From Eutreptiella sp. 'Long Island Sound 2002' (taxonomy: Eukaryota; Euglenozoa; Euglenophyceae; Eutreptiales; Eutreptiaceae): DNA of 64,000 nucleotides. Position 1 is the stretch's first letter. Every line of letters starts with the position of its first letter. Shown here piece by piece: positions 12,003 to 22,783 of the stretch. The notes under the pieces are model-generated. The model saw only the letters and a list, made by a program, of their open reading frames with translations, had not been told where the DNA came from and searched no databases. Position numbers and translations under genes: made by a program. The stretch lies in the NCBI GenBank assembly GCA_964036045.1, contig OZ038379.1, forward strand, positions 109,989,268 through 110,053,267, given 5' to 3'.

Positions 12003-15000
12003 CCAGGAACCGATTCACGGGCTGAAGGCCTGCGCCACCACCGCCATCTGTGAGGGAACAAGGACATCGCCTCTTCTTGCGCGATGCACGACCGTGGCAC
12101 CAGCAGTGCTTGCAGCGGTGCCCTCTGAAAGGTTGCCCGCAGGTCGCCGGGGAGGCCGGCAAACGGGTTCCATGGCGGACGCTGCTGTATCCTCCCTGCT
12201 GGCGGGCAGAAGGATGTGTCAGCTCGCAGGAACGCGTATACCGCCCTCCTTCGATCTTGCATCGGCAGCTGCATGATCTGGGTGAGCCGATGGTTCCTGC
12301 GGGCATACACATCTTCCCCAATCTGGACCATGTCCTCCACAAGGAGCCTGGCCTTGGCAGGGCCCCGGGACGACGCCGCTTGCAAGGCAGCGAACAACCG
12401 CTTCAGGTCCCCGGGGACGACACCCGCCATGAGGGATTCCGTCCATCTGCAGCCGTGCTCCCTCCACGCCACGAACTCCACCGCCCTGTCTGCCAGGGGT
12501 AGCTCCGCCGTGAACTCCTCCACACCCCTGCACAGGAGCCCAGCCACTTCCTCGTCCTGTGCACACAGTAGGCGCATGTGGCCAATGTCCTCCTCCGGCC
12601 CCCCACAGAAGATACAGGGGTTGGCCGGTATTGCCATACGCGTGAGCTTCTGTCTCCACCGTCGCATGACCTGCATGGTGAACAAGCGACCGTCACGTGC
12701 CCGCAGCATATTTCTCTGCGTTGGGCCGTGGTGTACAGCTCCCAGGGGCACCGCCTCGCAGGCGCCAGCCAGTGGCGTGTGCGCCCTGTTGCATGCCGCT
12801 AGCGAACGCCACTCCATCTCCCGGACTTGCTGAAGGGCTTGCATGGATGGCACACGCGGCTGGAGCTCTCCATTATCTGCCGGCACCAAGAGGATGGCGT
12901 GCTCCTTTGGCAGGACGAGATGGATAGGCGGGGCCATTGCACGGGCCGCGGCAGAGTCCGGCGCCTTGAGCGGGACCGCCGCCAAGTGCGAGCTCTGCCT
13001 CACCACCCAGTGGTGCGGCCCCCCAACTCGGCGCGGCAGCCGCCGCAGCCCCCCCACTATCCAGCTCAGTGCGTGCTGACTGACCAGATGTGACGTCGGC
13101 CCCTTGATGCCACGATACAGGGCCTCCTGCACCCTGCGGAGATGCGCTCCTATGACGGACGCATCCACCACGTGCACCGTGCACGCTGACGGGAGCGTGT
13201 GTAACAAGTACGCCGCCGCGCGGATGATCTCTGCCTCCGGGACCCTGCCGTAGATGGCACCCGTCCACGTGGGGACTCCGTGGCTGGCCACCGCCACATT
13301 TGTGGCGTCGTCTCCCTGGGGCGACGCGTCAGATGATGTGACTTTAGTCGCCACCGGCACCCAGCAGTACCGGTGGGGTTCCAGCCACGCCACGTCGGAG
13401 TGGGGGCTCTGCACCACCTTTCCTAGGCACGCCGCACTGGAGGCCGTGAGCTCCGGGGACAGCACCACCCTCGGCCGATATACCGCCTGTGGTCTCAAGG
13501 CCAGGTCACATCCACAGACTGACTTGATGGCGTCCAGGGCGGTGGTATACTCCGCCCGCCATATTGTTGCGGAGCAGGAGGGCTGGTATACCACTACAGA
13601 CCCCTGTTCCACTGCGCCGCCGTCACGCAACGACGTGACGGCGACATGCGGATCGTGTGGCACGTTGGACATCCAGACCACTTCCGGGACCGAGTACTCA
13701 TCCGGATCCAGGATGGGGCCTGCTGGCAGCAGAAGGACGATTGCCCACTCGCTGCACCCGTGCACCGCCGCGCATGCCCTGGAAACCGCTGGCCGCCCGT
13801 GCACAACCCACAGTGGTGGCGGGCTTATGCCGCCCCGGGCGTGAGGAGTGAGTAGCGGGACGGACGCCGGATCGTCTTGCTGTTGGTAACCCTCAAAGAC
13901 GTCCCCCAATAGAAACAGGAGGGCGGCTAGCGGGACGAACGGCATGGACAGCCCCGGGTTGGCTAGGTCCCATCCTTCCTCCCTGTATCCGCCCACCACA
14001 TACACGTCCCCCGCAGTGGACTGTTTATTGCGTTTGCTGGCCTTCTTTCGGCGCACCGGGTGCATTAGCCGGTGAGTCAACAGACTAGGCAGCTGCTGCC
14101 GGAAGACGTCGCTGAGCCCCGTGAACCACACGTGGTCCAGCTGACGGGGCCCTACTCCTGCGTGCGGAAGGTGCAGGTGGTCCTCATGACACTCCTGAAG
14201 CTGGACAGCCCAGTGCCCAGGCGCAGGACAGGGGAGCCGCGCATGCAGGAGGTCATTTGCGGGATCAGTCAGGGACTGTACCGTCGCATCAGTGCGGGGC
14301 CCCGAGAGAACGCAGATGTCTCTACCTTTGAAGGAATAGGTTTGGGACACCCACTTCCGCCCCGCCCACTGCACTTGCGGCAGATGGGCGTGTACGCACG
14401 AGTACACCGACGATGGCATGAGAAGTCCTACCCGCAACGTCCCCATCGCCAGGAGTACCCTGTCCACCCACGTATTGCCAGCGTGCGTGGTGAATGACGC
14501 AGAGGGCACCATGAACTGCTTGCACATTCGGTACTGCACGTGCATGTCCCGGAGCATGGCCCGCAGCTCATCCCGGACTGTCGTCGACCTGTGGTGGGTG
14601 AGCTGAGCCATGGTCGCCACGACGGAGTCGCGGCAGATAACCTGGACATCCGCCAACCGTAACCCATGACCCGACCGCACTGCCACGTTGGACAGGTCTT
14701 TGGGCAGCTTCTCGAATTGCAGGGCTGCAACCTTGATGGCTGTATTCAGCTTGATCACCGCCTCCGCCGAGTTGGACAGGTAGGGCGCCGTGTACCGCAC
14801 GATGCCTCCAACCACAGCCGCCATCACCTCATGAGGCACGGACGCCGGCCCCAACGTGTTCTTGCACCAGCCCAGCAGAGCTTCACACCTGAGTACATGT
14901 TTCTCCTTCATGGTCGCCACCCCCCTGGGATCGAGGCGCAGGCCCAAGTATGGTACCGTGCCCTTGGCGCGTAAGCATACCCATGAGGCCGCCGTGTTCC

Positions 15001-16222
15001 CTGGGCTCAGGCATACCATAATCGAATGGATGCGAGCAGTATTGGCATAGGCGCATTTGCCGACGTTGAGGGACATGCCCATGTCCGTGAGATACCGCGC
15101 TATCGCCGCTGCATACTCCAGGAATTGCGGCAGGGAGTGCGCTATCAACAGGAGGTCATCACAGTACGCCTGCACCAGGGGTGGCACCGCATGCGGAGCA
15201 TCTCCCAGCGCCTTGCAGGCGAGGCTCCGCAGGAGAGGCTCCAAGAGGAGGAGGTAGAGCACAGCGCTCTCCGCACTGCCCTGCCGCAGGCCCCTGTGGA
15301 GCCGAATGCTCAGCGTCGGGCCGTGCGCGGTGACGATGCGCACCAGAGACCCGCAGCTGAGGGTGTGGAAGAGCCTGATGAGCTCCTCCGGGACACCCAT
15401 GTGGCGCAGGAGGAGCGCCAGCGCCCCGTGCGGCGCTGTGTCAAAAGCTTTTGACACATCGAAGGCCAGCACGTGGTTTTCCTCCAGCCCACGCTGCAGC
15501 CTGCGCTGGGCCAGGAACACCGGGGCAGCCGCCGTGGAGCCCGGCATGGCTCCGAACTGCCAGTCCGCAGCCAGTCCCTTGCGTGCCAGGACGGCTGTGA
15601 ACCTCCGCATGAGGTGAGTCATGAGCATTCGCATGTCTTGCTGCCCCAGCGCTATCGGCCTGTACTCGTCCAGGTTGCCCGTGGCTGTGCCCTTGGGCTT
15701 CAGCCAGATAATGGCCTCGTGCCAGGACTCCAGGACGTCCGCACCCCGTAGGATTGCCCTGTACGGGTGCACCAGGAGCCCCTGCACCGGTTCAGGCAGC
15801 TCTGCTATGAGGGCAGCCGTGACCCGGTTGGACCCCGGAGCTTTGTCGTCCGCCACGGCCTGCCTCATGGCGTCTTTAAGGTCCTGCAGGGTGTAGTCCT
15901 GTACCGACCTCCATTCCTCCGGCACCCCTTTGGGAATGCGGGCCCGGACCAGCCGCTTGAAGGCCGGCAGGTTCACTGGCCGCTTGGCGTACAGCGCCTC
16001 CCAATACCTCTGGACCTCGCCAATGACGTCCGAGGCCTCGAAGAGCACCTTCTCCGATTTCCGGACGCGTACGGACCATAGGCCTGACGGGGCATAGTTC
16101 ACCATGTTGATGGCCCCCCGTATCGCCGTCCATTGGAGCTGCAGATCCGGTACCCTGCCCCGCCAATAGTCCTTGATGGACCGGCGCCTGTTGCTCCTGA
16201 GGACACCCCGCAGCTCCTCCAC
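11762..16222 (-). CDS. ORF D: reverse transcriptase with RNase H-like region and zinc knuckle
   Basis: A 1,486-codon frame following ORF C in the same phase after one TAG. RT motifs are clear: DKAPGSNRV (residues 126-134), EYRPIAL (186-192), motif A AFDVSKAFD (253-261), motif B GLRQGSAES (311-319), and the catalytic YCDD (353-356), then GMSLNVGKC. A divergent RNase H-like region sits at about residues 980-1110 (EAEIIRAAAYLL, VHVVDASV, then HHWVVRQSSH and a later Asp). A C-x2-C-x8-H-x4-C knuckle lies near residue 1200 (CIFCGGPEEDIGH). These place it among LINE polyproteins with an APE endonuclease. Real coding probably ends near 12010, where ORF E takes over, and the remaining 80 or so codons look like a shadow. 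The first residues (EELRGVLRSNRRRSIKDYW) suggest a helical linker. Confidence 0.88.
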   Translation of the reverse strand: MEELRGVLRSNRRRSIKDYWRGRVPDLQLQWTAIRGAINMVNYAPSGLWSVRVRKSEKVLFEASDVIGEVQRYWEALYAKRPVNLPAFKRLVRARIPKGVPEEWRSVQDYTLQDLKDAMRQAVADDKAPGSNRVTAALIAELPEPVQGLLVHPYRAILRGADVLESWHEAIIWLKPKGTATGNLDEYRPIALGQQDMRMLMTHLMRRFTAVLARKGLAADWQFGAMPGSTAAAPVFLAQRRLQRGLEENHVLAFDVSKAFDTAPHGALALLLRHMGVPEELIRLFHTLSCGSLVRIVTAHGPTLSIRLHRGLRQGSAESAVLYLLLLEPLLRSLACKALGDAPHAVPPLVQAYCDDLLLIAHSLPQFLEYAAAIARYLTDMGMSLNVGKCAYANTARIHSIMVCLSPGNTAASWVCLRAKGTVPYLGLRLDPRGVATMKEKHVLRCEALLGWCKNTLGPASVPHEVMAAVVGGIVRYTAPYLSNSAEAVIKLNTAIKVAALQFEKLPKDLSNVAVRSGHGLRLADVQVICRDSVVATMAQLTHHRSTTVRDELRAMLRDMHVQYRMCKQFMVPSASFTTHAGNTWVDRVLLAMGTLRVGLLMPSSVYSCVHAHLPQVQWAGRKWVSQTYSFKGRDICVLSGPRTDATVQSLTDPANDLLHARLPCPAPGHWAVQLQECHEDHLHLPHAGVGPRQLDHVWFTGLSDVFRQQLPSLLTHRLMHPVRRKKASKRNKQSTAGDVYVVGGYREEGWDLANPGLSMPFVPLAALLFLLGDVFEGYQQQDDPASVPLLTPHARGGISPPPLWVVHGRPAVSRACAAVHGCSEWAIVLLLPAGPILDPDEYSVPEVVWMSNVPHDPHVAVTSLRDGGAVEQGSVVVYQPSCSATIWRAEYTTALDAIKSVCGCDLALRPQAVYRPRVVLSPELTASSAACLGKVVQSPHSDVAWLEPHRYCWVPVATKVTSSDASPQGDDATNVAVASHGVPTWTGAIYGRVPEAEIIRAAAYLLHTLPSACTVHVVDASVIGAHLRRVQEALYRGIKGPTSHLVSQHALSWIVGGLRRLPRRVGGPHHWVVRQSSHLAAVPLKAPDSAAARAMAPPIHLVLPKEHAILLVPADNGELQPRVPSMQALQQVREMEWRSLAACNRAHTPLAGACEAVPLGAVHHGPTQRNMLRARDGRLFTMQVMRRWRQKLTRMAIPANPCIFCGGPEEDIGHMRLLCAQDEEVAGLLCRGVEEFTAELPLADRAVEFVAWREHGCRWTESLMAGVVPGDLKRLFAALQAASSRGPAKARLLVEDMVQIGEDVYARRNHRLTQIMQLPMQDRRRAVYAFLRADTSFCPPAGRIQQRPPWNPFAGLPGDLRATFQRAPLQALLVPRSCIAQEEAMSLFPHRWRWWRRPSARESVPGWHGTSRHSGSGLAWCQRNRGPWCVVPWCEALTARVIPASRCTRTIQQWGTSWAGLARCCRSFSNLCSVSQSWQWLSYLT

Positions 16223-16243
16223 GCGTGTCTCTAGCTGGTGGAG

Positions 16244-17503
16244 CTATTGGTCCAACGCGGCACGTAGGTCCTCCACCGAGGCGGGGGACAGGTTGGGGTC
16301 CACCCGCCGGAGGTGCTGTAGCAGGGCAGTCGCTTCCTGGGAGTGGAGTCCGGCCGCCGCCGCGTCTCGTTGCCACAGCTGATGGGCGCGCCAGGCCAGG
16401 GCCTGCTGAACCGAGAGGACCTCGGCCAAAGACGCCTTCGTCTCCGCCTGCCCGTACGGGTACTGCGGGTCCACGCCTGATGGCATGCGCACTCCCGTGA
16501 CCCTGGACACGTCATCCCGGAAGGCGTAGAGCAGGTCAAAGACCGCTTGCACCTCCGACGTGCCCATGGTGGCGGTGTCCTGGTCCGACGAGAGCCACGC
16601 CTGTAGCCGCCGATCCCCGCAGGCCTTCTGCAGTACTGCCGCCGCCGCCTCACGAACGCCCGGGGAGTCCGGGCGTATGGCATGCAGCCTGCCTTGGGCG
16701 TGCGAGTAGGCCATCCTGGTGACCCTCTCTTTGCCGGCCACCGCCAGCGGGAGGTCCAGGACCACAGGGCCATGATCCGACCCCAGCGACGCTGGAGACC
16801 GCCCGGGCGCCAAGTGTGGGCGCTCACGCGCCGCCCATGGGACTAGAGGCGAGTTTAGAAGGAAGGGATCCAGTCGGTGCCCTGCCCTCGTGGGCCTCCT
16901 GTCCTCCTCCCGTTCCGGGCCTGCCCTGTGGAAACCACACTGTTCCCACAGGGCTTGGAACCTCCTCATGGTGGGGTGGCACAGGGACCCCAGCCACACG
17001 TTGAAGTCCCCTCCGAGGAGCACGGTCCTGGTGCCACCGGCGCTCTTGGCCGCCGCGTACATGGCCACGTCAGCCCAGAAGGACGCCTTAGACGCCCAGG
17101 AGTCGCCGACGCTACCCGGGCCGTGGACCTTGATGACCGTGAGGGTGCCACCTGCGGTCACCACATCGAGGGCCATGGCCTTACCCGGCAGGATGTCCAC
17201 GATGTCTCGAACTTCCTCCGCGGCGAACATGTCCGCCCGAAGGGCAATCAAGAGCCCGCCGCGCACCGCTGCCGCTGACGCTGCCTGGGCATCCACCCCT
17301 GGGTACGCATGATACCCGTGGTGACGCCACTGATTCTCCGAGTGCACCACTCCCTGAGGGTCCTGCAGGCCGGTCTCCTGGAATAGGCCCAGGATGGCAC
17401 CCTCGGCCTTCATGATGCCCGCCGCCACCGCTTCACCGTCGAGCATACCTGGGGCCACTGGTACGCCGTCCCCCCGCATCGAGCCCTGGACTTTCCAGGA
17501 CAC
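16244..17503 (-). CDS. ORF C: APE-type endonuclease of the main element
   Basis: A 419-codon frame with the exonuclease-endonuclease-phosphatase fold. It has an N-terminal SWKVQG strand (compare SWNVNG in relatives), FQETG with the metal-binding Glu43, GGLLIAL, GGDFN at residues 164-168, LDPF at 211-214, and the terminal GSDHG at 241-245. It should nick the target DNA for target-primed reverse transcription. The ATG lies right before the first conserved strand. It overlaps the end of ORF B by 94 bases. It ends with TAG (codons CAA-TAG-CTC), after which the same frame continues as ORF D, so EN and RT were probably one polyprotein or are joined by readthrough. The region after residue 260 is a helical linker. 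Confidence 0.87.
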   Translation of the reverse strand: MSWKVQGSMRGDGVPVAPGMLDGEAVAAGIMKAEGAILGLFQETGLQDPQGVVHSENQWRHHGYHAYPGVDAQAASAAAVRGGLLIALRADMFAAEEVRDIVDILPGKAMALDVVTAGGTLTVIKVHGPGSVGDSWASKASFWADVAMYAAAKSAGGTRTVLLGGDFNVWLGSLCHPTMRRFQALWEQCGFHRAGPEREEDRRPTRAGHRLDPFLLNSPLVPWAARERPHLAPGRSPASLGSDHGPVVLDLPLAVAGKERVTRMAYSHAQGRLHAIRPDSPGVREAAAAVLQKACGDRRLQAWLSSDQDTATMGTSEVQAVFDLLYAFRDDVSRVTGVRMPSGVDPQYPYGQAETKASLAEVLSVQQALAWRAHQLWQRDAAAAGLHSQEATALLQHLRRVDPNLSPASVEDLRAALDQ

Positions 17504-19158
17504 CGCCGCTCCGGTGTCGGAAGCGGGTCCCTTTCATGGCTGCACGTGTGGACCGGGCCACCCGCCGGATCCGGATCACCGGACGGAGGGGGGCCACCAA
17601 CAGGTTCAGGGGGACCACCCGCACCCGGCGCAGGCGGCCGGCGAGGTGGCCCCTGTCCCCGTGGGCCTCCGCCCGAGGCGGCCGTCGTCTGCCGAGACGC
17701 GGCAGATGCGTCAGGCTTCCCCTCTGCCTGCCCGCCGGATGTACTTGCCGCCGTACTCCCCGTAGAAGTCACTGCCCCACGCGGTGCTGCAGACCCAATC
17801 GCTCCAGATCGTGCCGCCGACGGTGACGCCCCGCGCTCTGCCGCAGGGCGGGCACCGGTGGGCAGCGTGAGCGCTCTGGACCCCGCCTGAGCCGACGCGA
17901 AAGGCCCCGCCTGGCCCCCCGGCATAACGCCAGCCAACATGGCCAGCGCCTGGTCCCGCTGCGCCGGATCAGTCGCATGGTCCCGCTGGATGTGGTCCAG
18001 CAGGTCCTTGGGGTGGAGGTGGGTAGGCCGGCAGTGCGTGCCAGCTTTCCATGTGCAGTGACCAGCCCCATCCAGCCGAGACCAGGGGCAGACGTTGATT
18101 GTCTTTGTCCCACGCTGCTCCGTGGCCAAGTCACCACCGATGTGCCGCAGCACGTACCGAATGTTGGCATAGCCGCCATACTGAGGTGGCGGGCCCCTCT
18201 TGGGCGGCGGCTTGGGCGCCGCTTTCGGGGCCTGCCTCGCCGCTGCGGCCGGGGGTGCTGCAGGCCGTACCGGTGGCACGCTTGGAGGCTGCGGCAGGTG
18301 CAGCATTCCCCCCACGGGAAACTGCTCCTCCACCCAGCGGCGCCACGCGTCGGCGAACTTCTCCCGGTCGCCCTCGACCTTCCACCTGGACGCGGAGAAC
18401 GCCCGGAGCCCCAGCCCCATGTTCTCCGCCATGACCAGGCGGGGGGCATCCCCTCCCCTCTGCCGGCGGAAGCCTGTCGCGGCCGCGCCTGCCACGGTCC
18501 CTTGGAGGTACAGCGCCTCGCCCCCGTCGCCACTCAGTGCACTAAGGTGCAGGGCCTCCAGGTCGGCGGGGCGGACCGTGAGCACCGTGCCCTCTCCGCG
18601 ATCGTACAGGCGCAGCGCCGAGGAGTGGGGCTCCAATGCCGCCACAACCCAGCACCATGCCCGCGACACGCTATGCAACAGTGCCAGCGAGGCTGCCGGC
18701 CTGTTGCTGGAGGACTGTGCTGCCGGGGCCCTGGGGAGGGCCGCTGCGTGACCCTGCAGCGCCCTGCACATGACAGCTGCATGCTCAGCCTGCCACATGT
18801 TGCTCGGGGCCATGGGCCAGACGTCCTGCCCCTGGATCGCCGGCGGTCGCATGACCTCCACGAAGACCGCCGGCACCGGCGGGATGTCCTCGGCCGTGCA
18901 CCTGTGTGCCCTGCGCTCAGACCCCAGCTCCCTGAGGCACTCCCGGAACACCCGGTAGCAGGCCGGGCCGCTGGACTGCTGCCTCCTGAGCCGGCACGTG
19001 GTGCCTACGACCCACTCCAGTCCCCCTGTTTCCACCCAAACACAGACCCAATACTGCTCCCCCCGGACATCACCAGCCGCCCCAAATCCGCCACGCCCAC
19101 CGTATGGGTGGAAGGCACGCTCTCCACCCTCAGCCACCGCTTGGCGCTTTCTTCCCAT
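17410..19158 (-). CDS. ORF B: zinc-finger ORF1-like protein of the main element
   Basis: I place the start at the ATG at 19158 (MGRKRQAV), although the frame is open further upstream, because upstream it is the shadow of ORF A. About 582 codons. The N-terminal half is globular (EQYWVCVWVETGGLEWVVG, CYRVFRECLREL, SRWKVEGDREKFADAWRRWVEEQF). A Pro/Ala-rich linker follows. Then comes a Cys/His cluster (VCPWSRLDGAGHC, THCRPTHLHPKDLLDHIQRDH), a plausible zinc finger of mixed C/H spacing. The last 230 residues are Ala/Gly/Pro-rich and overlap ORF C. Together these suggest nucleic-acid binding, in keeping with its place between ORF A and the endonuclease. The start overlaps the end of ORF A by about 150 bases in another frame. 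Confidence 0.6.
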   Translation of the reverse strand: MGRKRQAVAEGGERAFHPYGGRGGFGAAGDVRGEQYWVCVWVETGGLEWVVGTTCRLRRQQSSGPACYRVFRECLRELGSERRAHRCTAEDIPPVPAVFVEVMRPPAIQGQDVWPMAPSNMWQAEHAAVMCRALQGHAAALPRAPAAQSSSNRPAASLALLHSVSRAWCWVVAALEPHSSALRLYDRGEGTVLTVRPADLEALHLSALSGDGGEALYLQGTVAGAAATGFRRQRGGDAPRLVMAENMGLGLRAFSASRWKVEGDREKFADAWRRWVEEQFPVGGMLHLPQPPSVPPVRPAAPPAAAARQAPKAAPKPPPKRGPPPQYGGYANIRYVLRHIGGDLATEQRGTKTINVCPWSRLDGAGHCTWKAGTHCRPTHLHPKDLLDHIQRDHATDPAQRDQALAMLAGVMPGGQAGPFASAQAGSRALTLPTGARPAAERGASPSAARSGAIGSAAPRGAVTSTGSTAASTSGGQAEGKPDASAASRQTTAASGGGPRGQGPPRRPPAPGAGGPPEPVGGPPPSGDPDPAGGPVHTCSHERDPLPTPERRCPGKSRARCGGTAYQWPQVCSTVKRWRRAS

Positions 19159-22100
19159 GGCTGGGAGGCATGCATCCGCTGCTGCTGCATCGCGTCCTGC
19201 ACGTGCAGCAGGGACACCGTCGCCAGCATGGACATCCCCCCGTCCGCTGCCGCCGCCATACACAGCAGGGCATGCTGCATGCGCGCCCCGGGCAGCCCCA
19301 CGCTGTGCGGCACGTCCGCCAGGTCCAAGGGCGTGCGGGGCGCCGGCAGGGCATCCAACACCGCTGCAGGCAGCTCCCCAAGGGACGGCAGACGCGCCAT
19401 GGGCCCCATGTCCCTGTTGAGGACCACCGCCGCCACCCACCGCCTGTCCAGCGCGGACAGGAGGTTGCCCGGCATCGGCACCCTGAGGAGGGTACCGACG
19501 GCGGACATGAGGGCGCACACGCCACAGTCCTTGGTGTTGCCGGCAGGTTGCTGCACCTGTGCCGCCCGGGCCTCCGCCAGCAGATGCTCTGCAGCCGGCC
19601 ATCCCGCCCTCTGGCCCCTGGGTGCCATGCGCATCAACTGGACCGCCATGTCCCATGTGTGCGGCCACTGGGGCGGGGCCCCCGACACCATAGGCCGGCC
19701 CAGCGGGTCCACGGTCAACCGCATGTCAGGGGCCACTAGGTGGTGGGCTGTCCAGTGCCGCATGTTCGGCGTCTGCGACCGGTCGAGGTACACCGCCTCC
19801 GAGCCCCCCAGCTCGACGTACCTCGCAATGAGGAGGGCAGCCGGGGTTTGGTCGTGCCGCTGGCCCTCCCACCCCTCCCTCGGGAGCATCATGGCGTGGA
19901 GGGCCAGGCACTGCACCACGTCGGCTGCCAGCGCAACCACGTCGTCGCTGAGCTCCACCCCATGGTCTGCGGCCACCATGAACTGGTGCCTGGGCTTGGA
20001 GTACAGGTGCTCCAGGGCGCCCCGCAACTCAGCCGGTGGGGGAGAGGCATCTCCGCAGTCCTGCAGCCAGGGGAGTGCGCCCGGGAGATGCCGCCCTGCT
20101 CCTCCTGACCAGCCGGCGGCCTTATGGACCGGCAGGTCTCGCCAGACAGCCCTAGCGACCGGATCGCGCCAGGGCTGTGGCTTGTTTGCTCCCCACTGGA
20201 GGACAGCCACCACTACATGCGTGGTCAGGGGCTCTGCCGTGAGCTGCAACGCTGTCCCCCCGTCGGTCTCGATCACCGTGCCCCGTGGGGTAGTGGGGAC
20301 GTGGCCATCGGTCCCACAGACCGCCACCCATCCCCACAAGACCGCCACGGTCTCCCAGCTGGGGTGGCTGGTTCTCCTGGGCAGGACCACCACCGGCGGG
20401 CACGGGCTGTTGGCGGCCCACACGCGCCATTCCACTCCCACCACACGCTCGTGACCAGGGGGCCGGTACACCTGGGGCCACGCGTCTGGGAGCTGGCGAT
20501 GGACAGCGGTCCGCACATCAGCCCCGCCAGCCCGCGTGAACTGGAGTCCCTCCAGGATGTCCCTGTCCACAGGGCTGGAGAGGCGGGCAGTGCGAACCTC
20601 CAGCCCCTGGCCCAGGCAAAGCCCTGGCCCCTCTCGGTCTCCCAGCAGCGAGACCTCCGGGTGTGTGGCCGCAAGACGAGCCGCCACCGTGGGGAGATGC
20701 AGGGAGACAGTCCACGGCTGGACTGAGACGGGCTCGCGCGGGAGGTCAGGGCAGGCCGCAACAGCACTGCCATCCCTCGCCCAGCTCAGCGCCCTGTCCC
20801 ACCACTGCGCCCACGCACCCGGCGCTGCCGGCAACGACCAGGACACGTACGTCACGACCGCCTTAGCCCGCCACTCGCGAGGGTCCATGCCGGCAGGATG
20901 TGTGTGCCACGTGCACACCCACCCCAGATTGGCTTCCTGGACGGTGACCACGTCCCTCCACGGGACCATCGGGAGCGGAGTGAGCAGGGCCGCCATGCCA
21001 CATGGCAATGCCACTGCCCACTCGGTCAGGCCCTCACTCTCCACCGCATACCCCACCGCTGGGAGCCCTCCTCCTTGCGCCTTTACCACCGCTTCCTGCA
21101 GCAATGTTCCGTGGCCCCGGCCGTGGTTCTGGCTGCGGTCCAGGCTGAGGGCCCCCACACGGGCCATGGCCTGGAGGATCAGGTGTAATTCCTGGGGTAC
21201 TCCCCGCGGCACCGGCGGCTGGGGGTGGGCGAACCGGCACGCATCCGCCCGCATGCACCATCCCTTGGCCCAGTGCCTGCAGGTTACCGCCTCCCCCGTC
21301 TTCGGCCCAGCCCTGTCCGCCACTCCCAGCTCCTGTGGACCCACCTCACGCGCCTCCTTCGCCCGCACGATCTCCAGCTCCTCGTCCTGCTCCAAGGCGC
21401 TCTGTGCCTCTGCACCCTTGAACTCCGGCTCCTCGTCCCGCTCCATGGCAACTTGTGCCTTCTCACTCCTCCTGCGTTGGTCCTCCTCCTCCAGTGCCTC
21501 CGTCGTCGGCGGCGGGCCCGCCGCATCCGTGAACTTCGCCAGGGCCGCCGCCACAATGGCCTGCAGGTGCACCTCCTTCCCGGCCACCTCCGGCTGATCC
21601 TGCTGCTGCTCCTCCCCCGTTGGTTGCTCCTGCCGCACCTCGTCACCGCCACGGCCTGCCTCCTCATCACCCCCCACCAGGACCGCGTGTTCCGACCCCT
21701 GGGGGGCGGCGCTCTCGTCGAGGCGCGTGCCCACCACCACCAGCAGCTTGAGGTCACCGCCGCGGCTCTCAAGGCGGTAGCTGGTGGAGGTGGGGACAAG
21801 GATCGCCCCATCCCAGCTCAGCAGCAGGCGGTCCGCGCCGAACACGACCTCTGCAACCTCGGGGTGCACCGCCACCAGGAGCGCATGGGACCCCAGCGCC
21901 TGGGGTGTGAGGGGCCGCACGGCCTGCTCGCGACGCCAAGCGTCAGCCCCACCTCGCCACAAGGCCACGTACAGGCCTTCGTCCCGCCGCACGTCCTCCA
22001 GCCCTGTCCCGTCCAGCAGCGCCCCACGGACAGGCGCACCGACAGGGGGAGGCCTTCATGGGGCTCGGCCGCCCGGACATCACCGGGGTGGTGACCCAGG

Positions 22101-22578
22101 ACCGCCGTGTCCCCCAGTTGGACACAGCGGACCTGGCCGTTGTCCGGGGACGCTGCCACCAGGGGCATCTCCTGGGCGACCTGCCCTGGGCGCTGGAGCT
22201 CGTAGCGCTCCAGGGCGCTCGCCAGCGTCCCTGCCTCAGGCTGCCCCGTGCCCATGAGGCGGTGCCTGTGGGCACCCTCGTCCGCATGGTACCTGCATTG
22301 CCGCCGCTCACAGCTCCCCAGGGGAGGGGGCGGCACCGCAGTGGGCATGGGCCGCAGCGGCGCGTTGGCCGGGTCCTCGTCCATGCCGGCGTAGACGTCG
22401 GGCCCGGCGTCGTCCTCATACATGAGGGCCAGCGCCGACTCGCCGGGCCCGTACGCCTCCTCGTCCCCCTCGCCCTCCGCCTCCTGCTCTCCCTCGGCCC
22501 CTTCTCCAGCCGCGACCATCGCCGGCGGCGTGTCCGGCCGCGGCGGGAAGGGCGCCAGAGGCCGCTCGTCAGCGCCTC

Positions 22579-22580
<2 letters not shown>
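19005..22580 (-). pseudogene. ORF A (5'-truncated, frameshifted): CCCH zinc finger plus Ulp1-like protease
   Basis: The same protein as at 37908-41484, but one G is missing near 22019 (CAGCGCC instead of CAGGCGCC on the plus strand), which splits it into a 5' frame ending near the deletion and a 995-codon frame from 21992. The 5' side is cut by (TA)n, and the Ile-Tyr residues before MGGADERP are microsatellite. Domains are as in the other copy: acidic low-complexity region, CCCH finger around 21230-21290, long conserved middle, and C-terminal Ulp1-like protease with candidate His in RHWTAHH and Cys in KDCGVC. If the duplication is an assembly artefact, the missing base is most likely an error. 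Confidence 0.7.

Positions 22581-22664
<84 letters not shown>
22581..22664. repeat. (TA)n microsatellite at the 5' boundary of the main element
   Basis: About 84 bp of alternating TA with two TAC interruptions. ORF A is open straight into it because TA repeats contain no stop in this frame, so an apparent N-terminus of Ile-Tyr repeats is produced. It marks the point where the element was truncated on insertion. Confidence 0.95.
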
Positions 22665-22783
22665 CCTCCAATCTACACCCCTCTCCCAACTCTAGGTGGC
22701 TCCACCACACGTCTCTATGGTACGGGCCAAGGGCACAAAGTGGTGCATACATGTGGTGGAAGTGGCTAAACTCCATCAAAACG

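Larger units (their letters stand above)
8720..22580 (-). mobile_element. Giant non-LTR retrotransposon, 13.9 kb, 5'-truncated
   Basis: On the minus strand the element runs from 22580, directly against (TA)n, to 8720, where three TATGAC units meet another (TA)n. It contains five reading frames in order: A (CCCH plus Ulp1-like protease), B (zinc-finger ORF), C (APE endonuclease), D (reverse transcriptase, RNase H-like, zinc knuckle) and E (membrane segment, Cys-rich), then about 2 kb of 3' untranslated sequence. There are no long terminal repeats. The related plus-strand copy begins its ORF A 2.08 kb further upstream, so this copy lacks the 5' UTR and about 690 codons. The complete element should exceed 15.9 kb. 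Its mirror at 27623-41484 is probably the same locus assembled twice. Confidence 0.85.

Noticed and set aside
17977-20454. 825-codon plus-strand frame opposite ORFs A and B (also at 36880-39357)
   Set aside because: It is antisense to frames with recognisable domains, has no domain of its own, and its Pro/Arg/His composition is what GC-rich antisense frames give.
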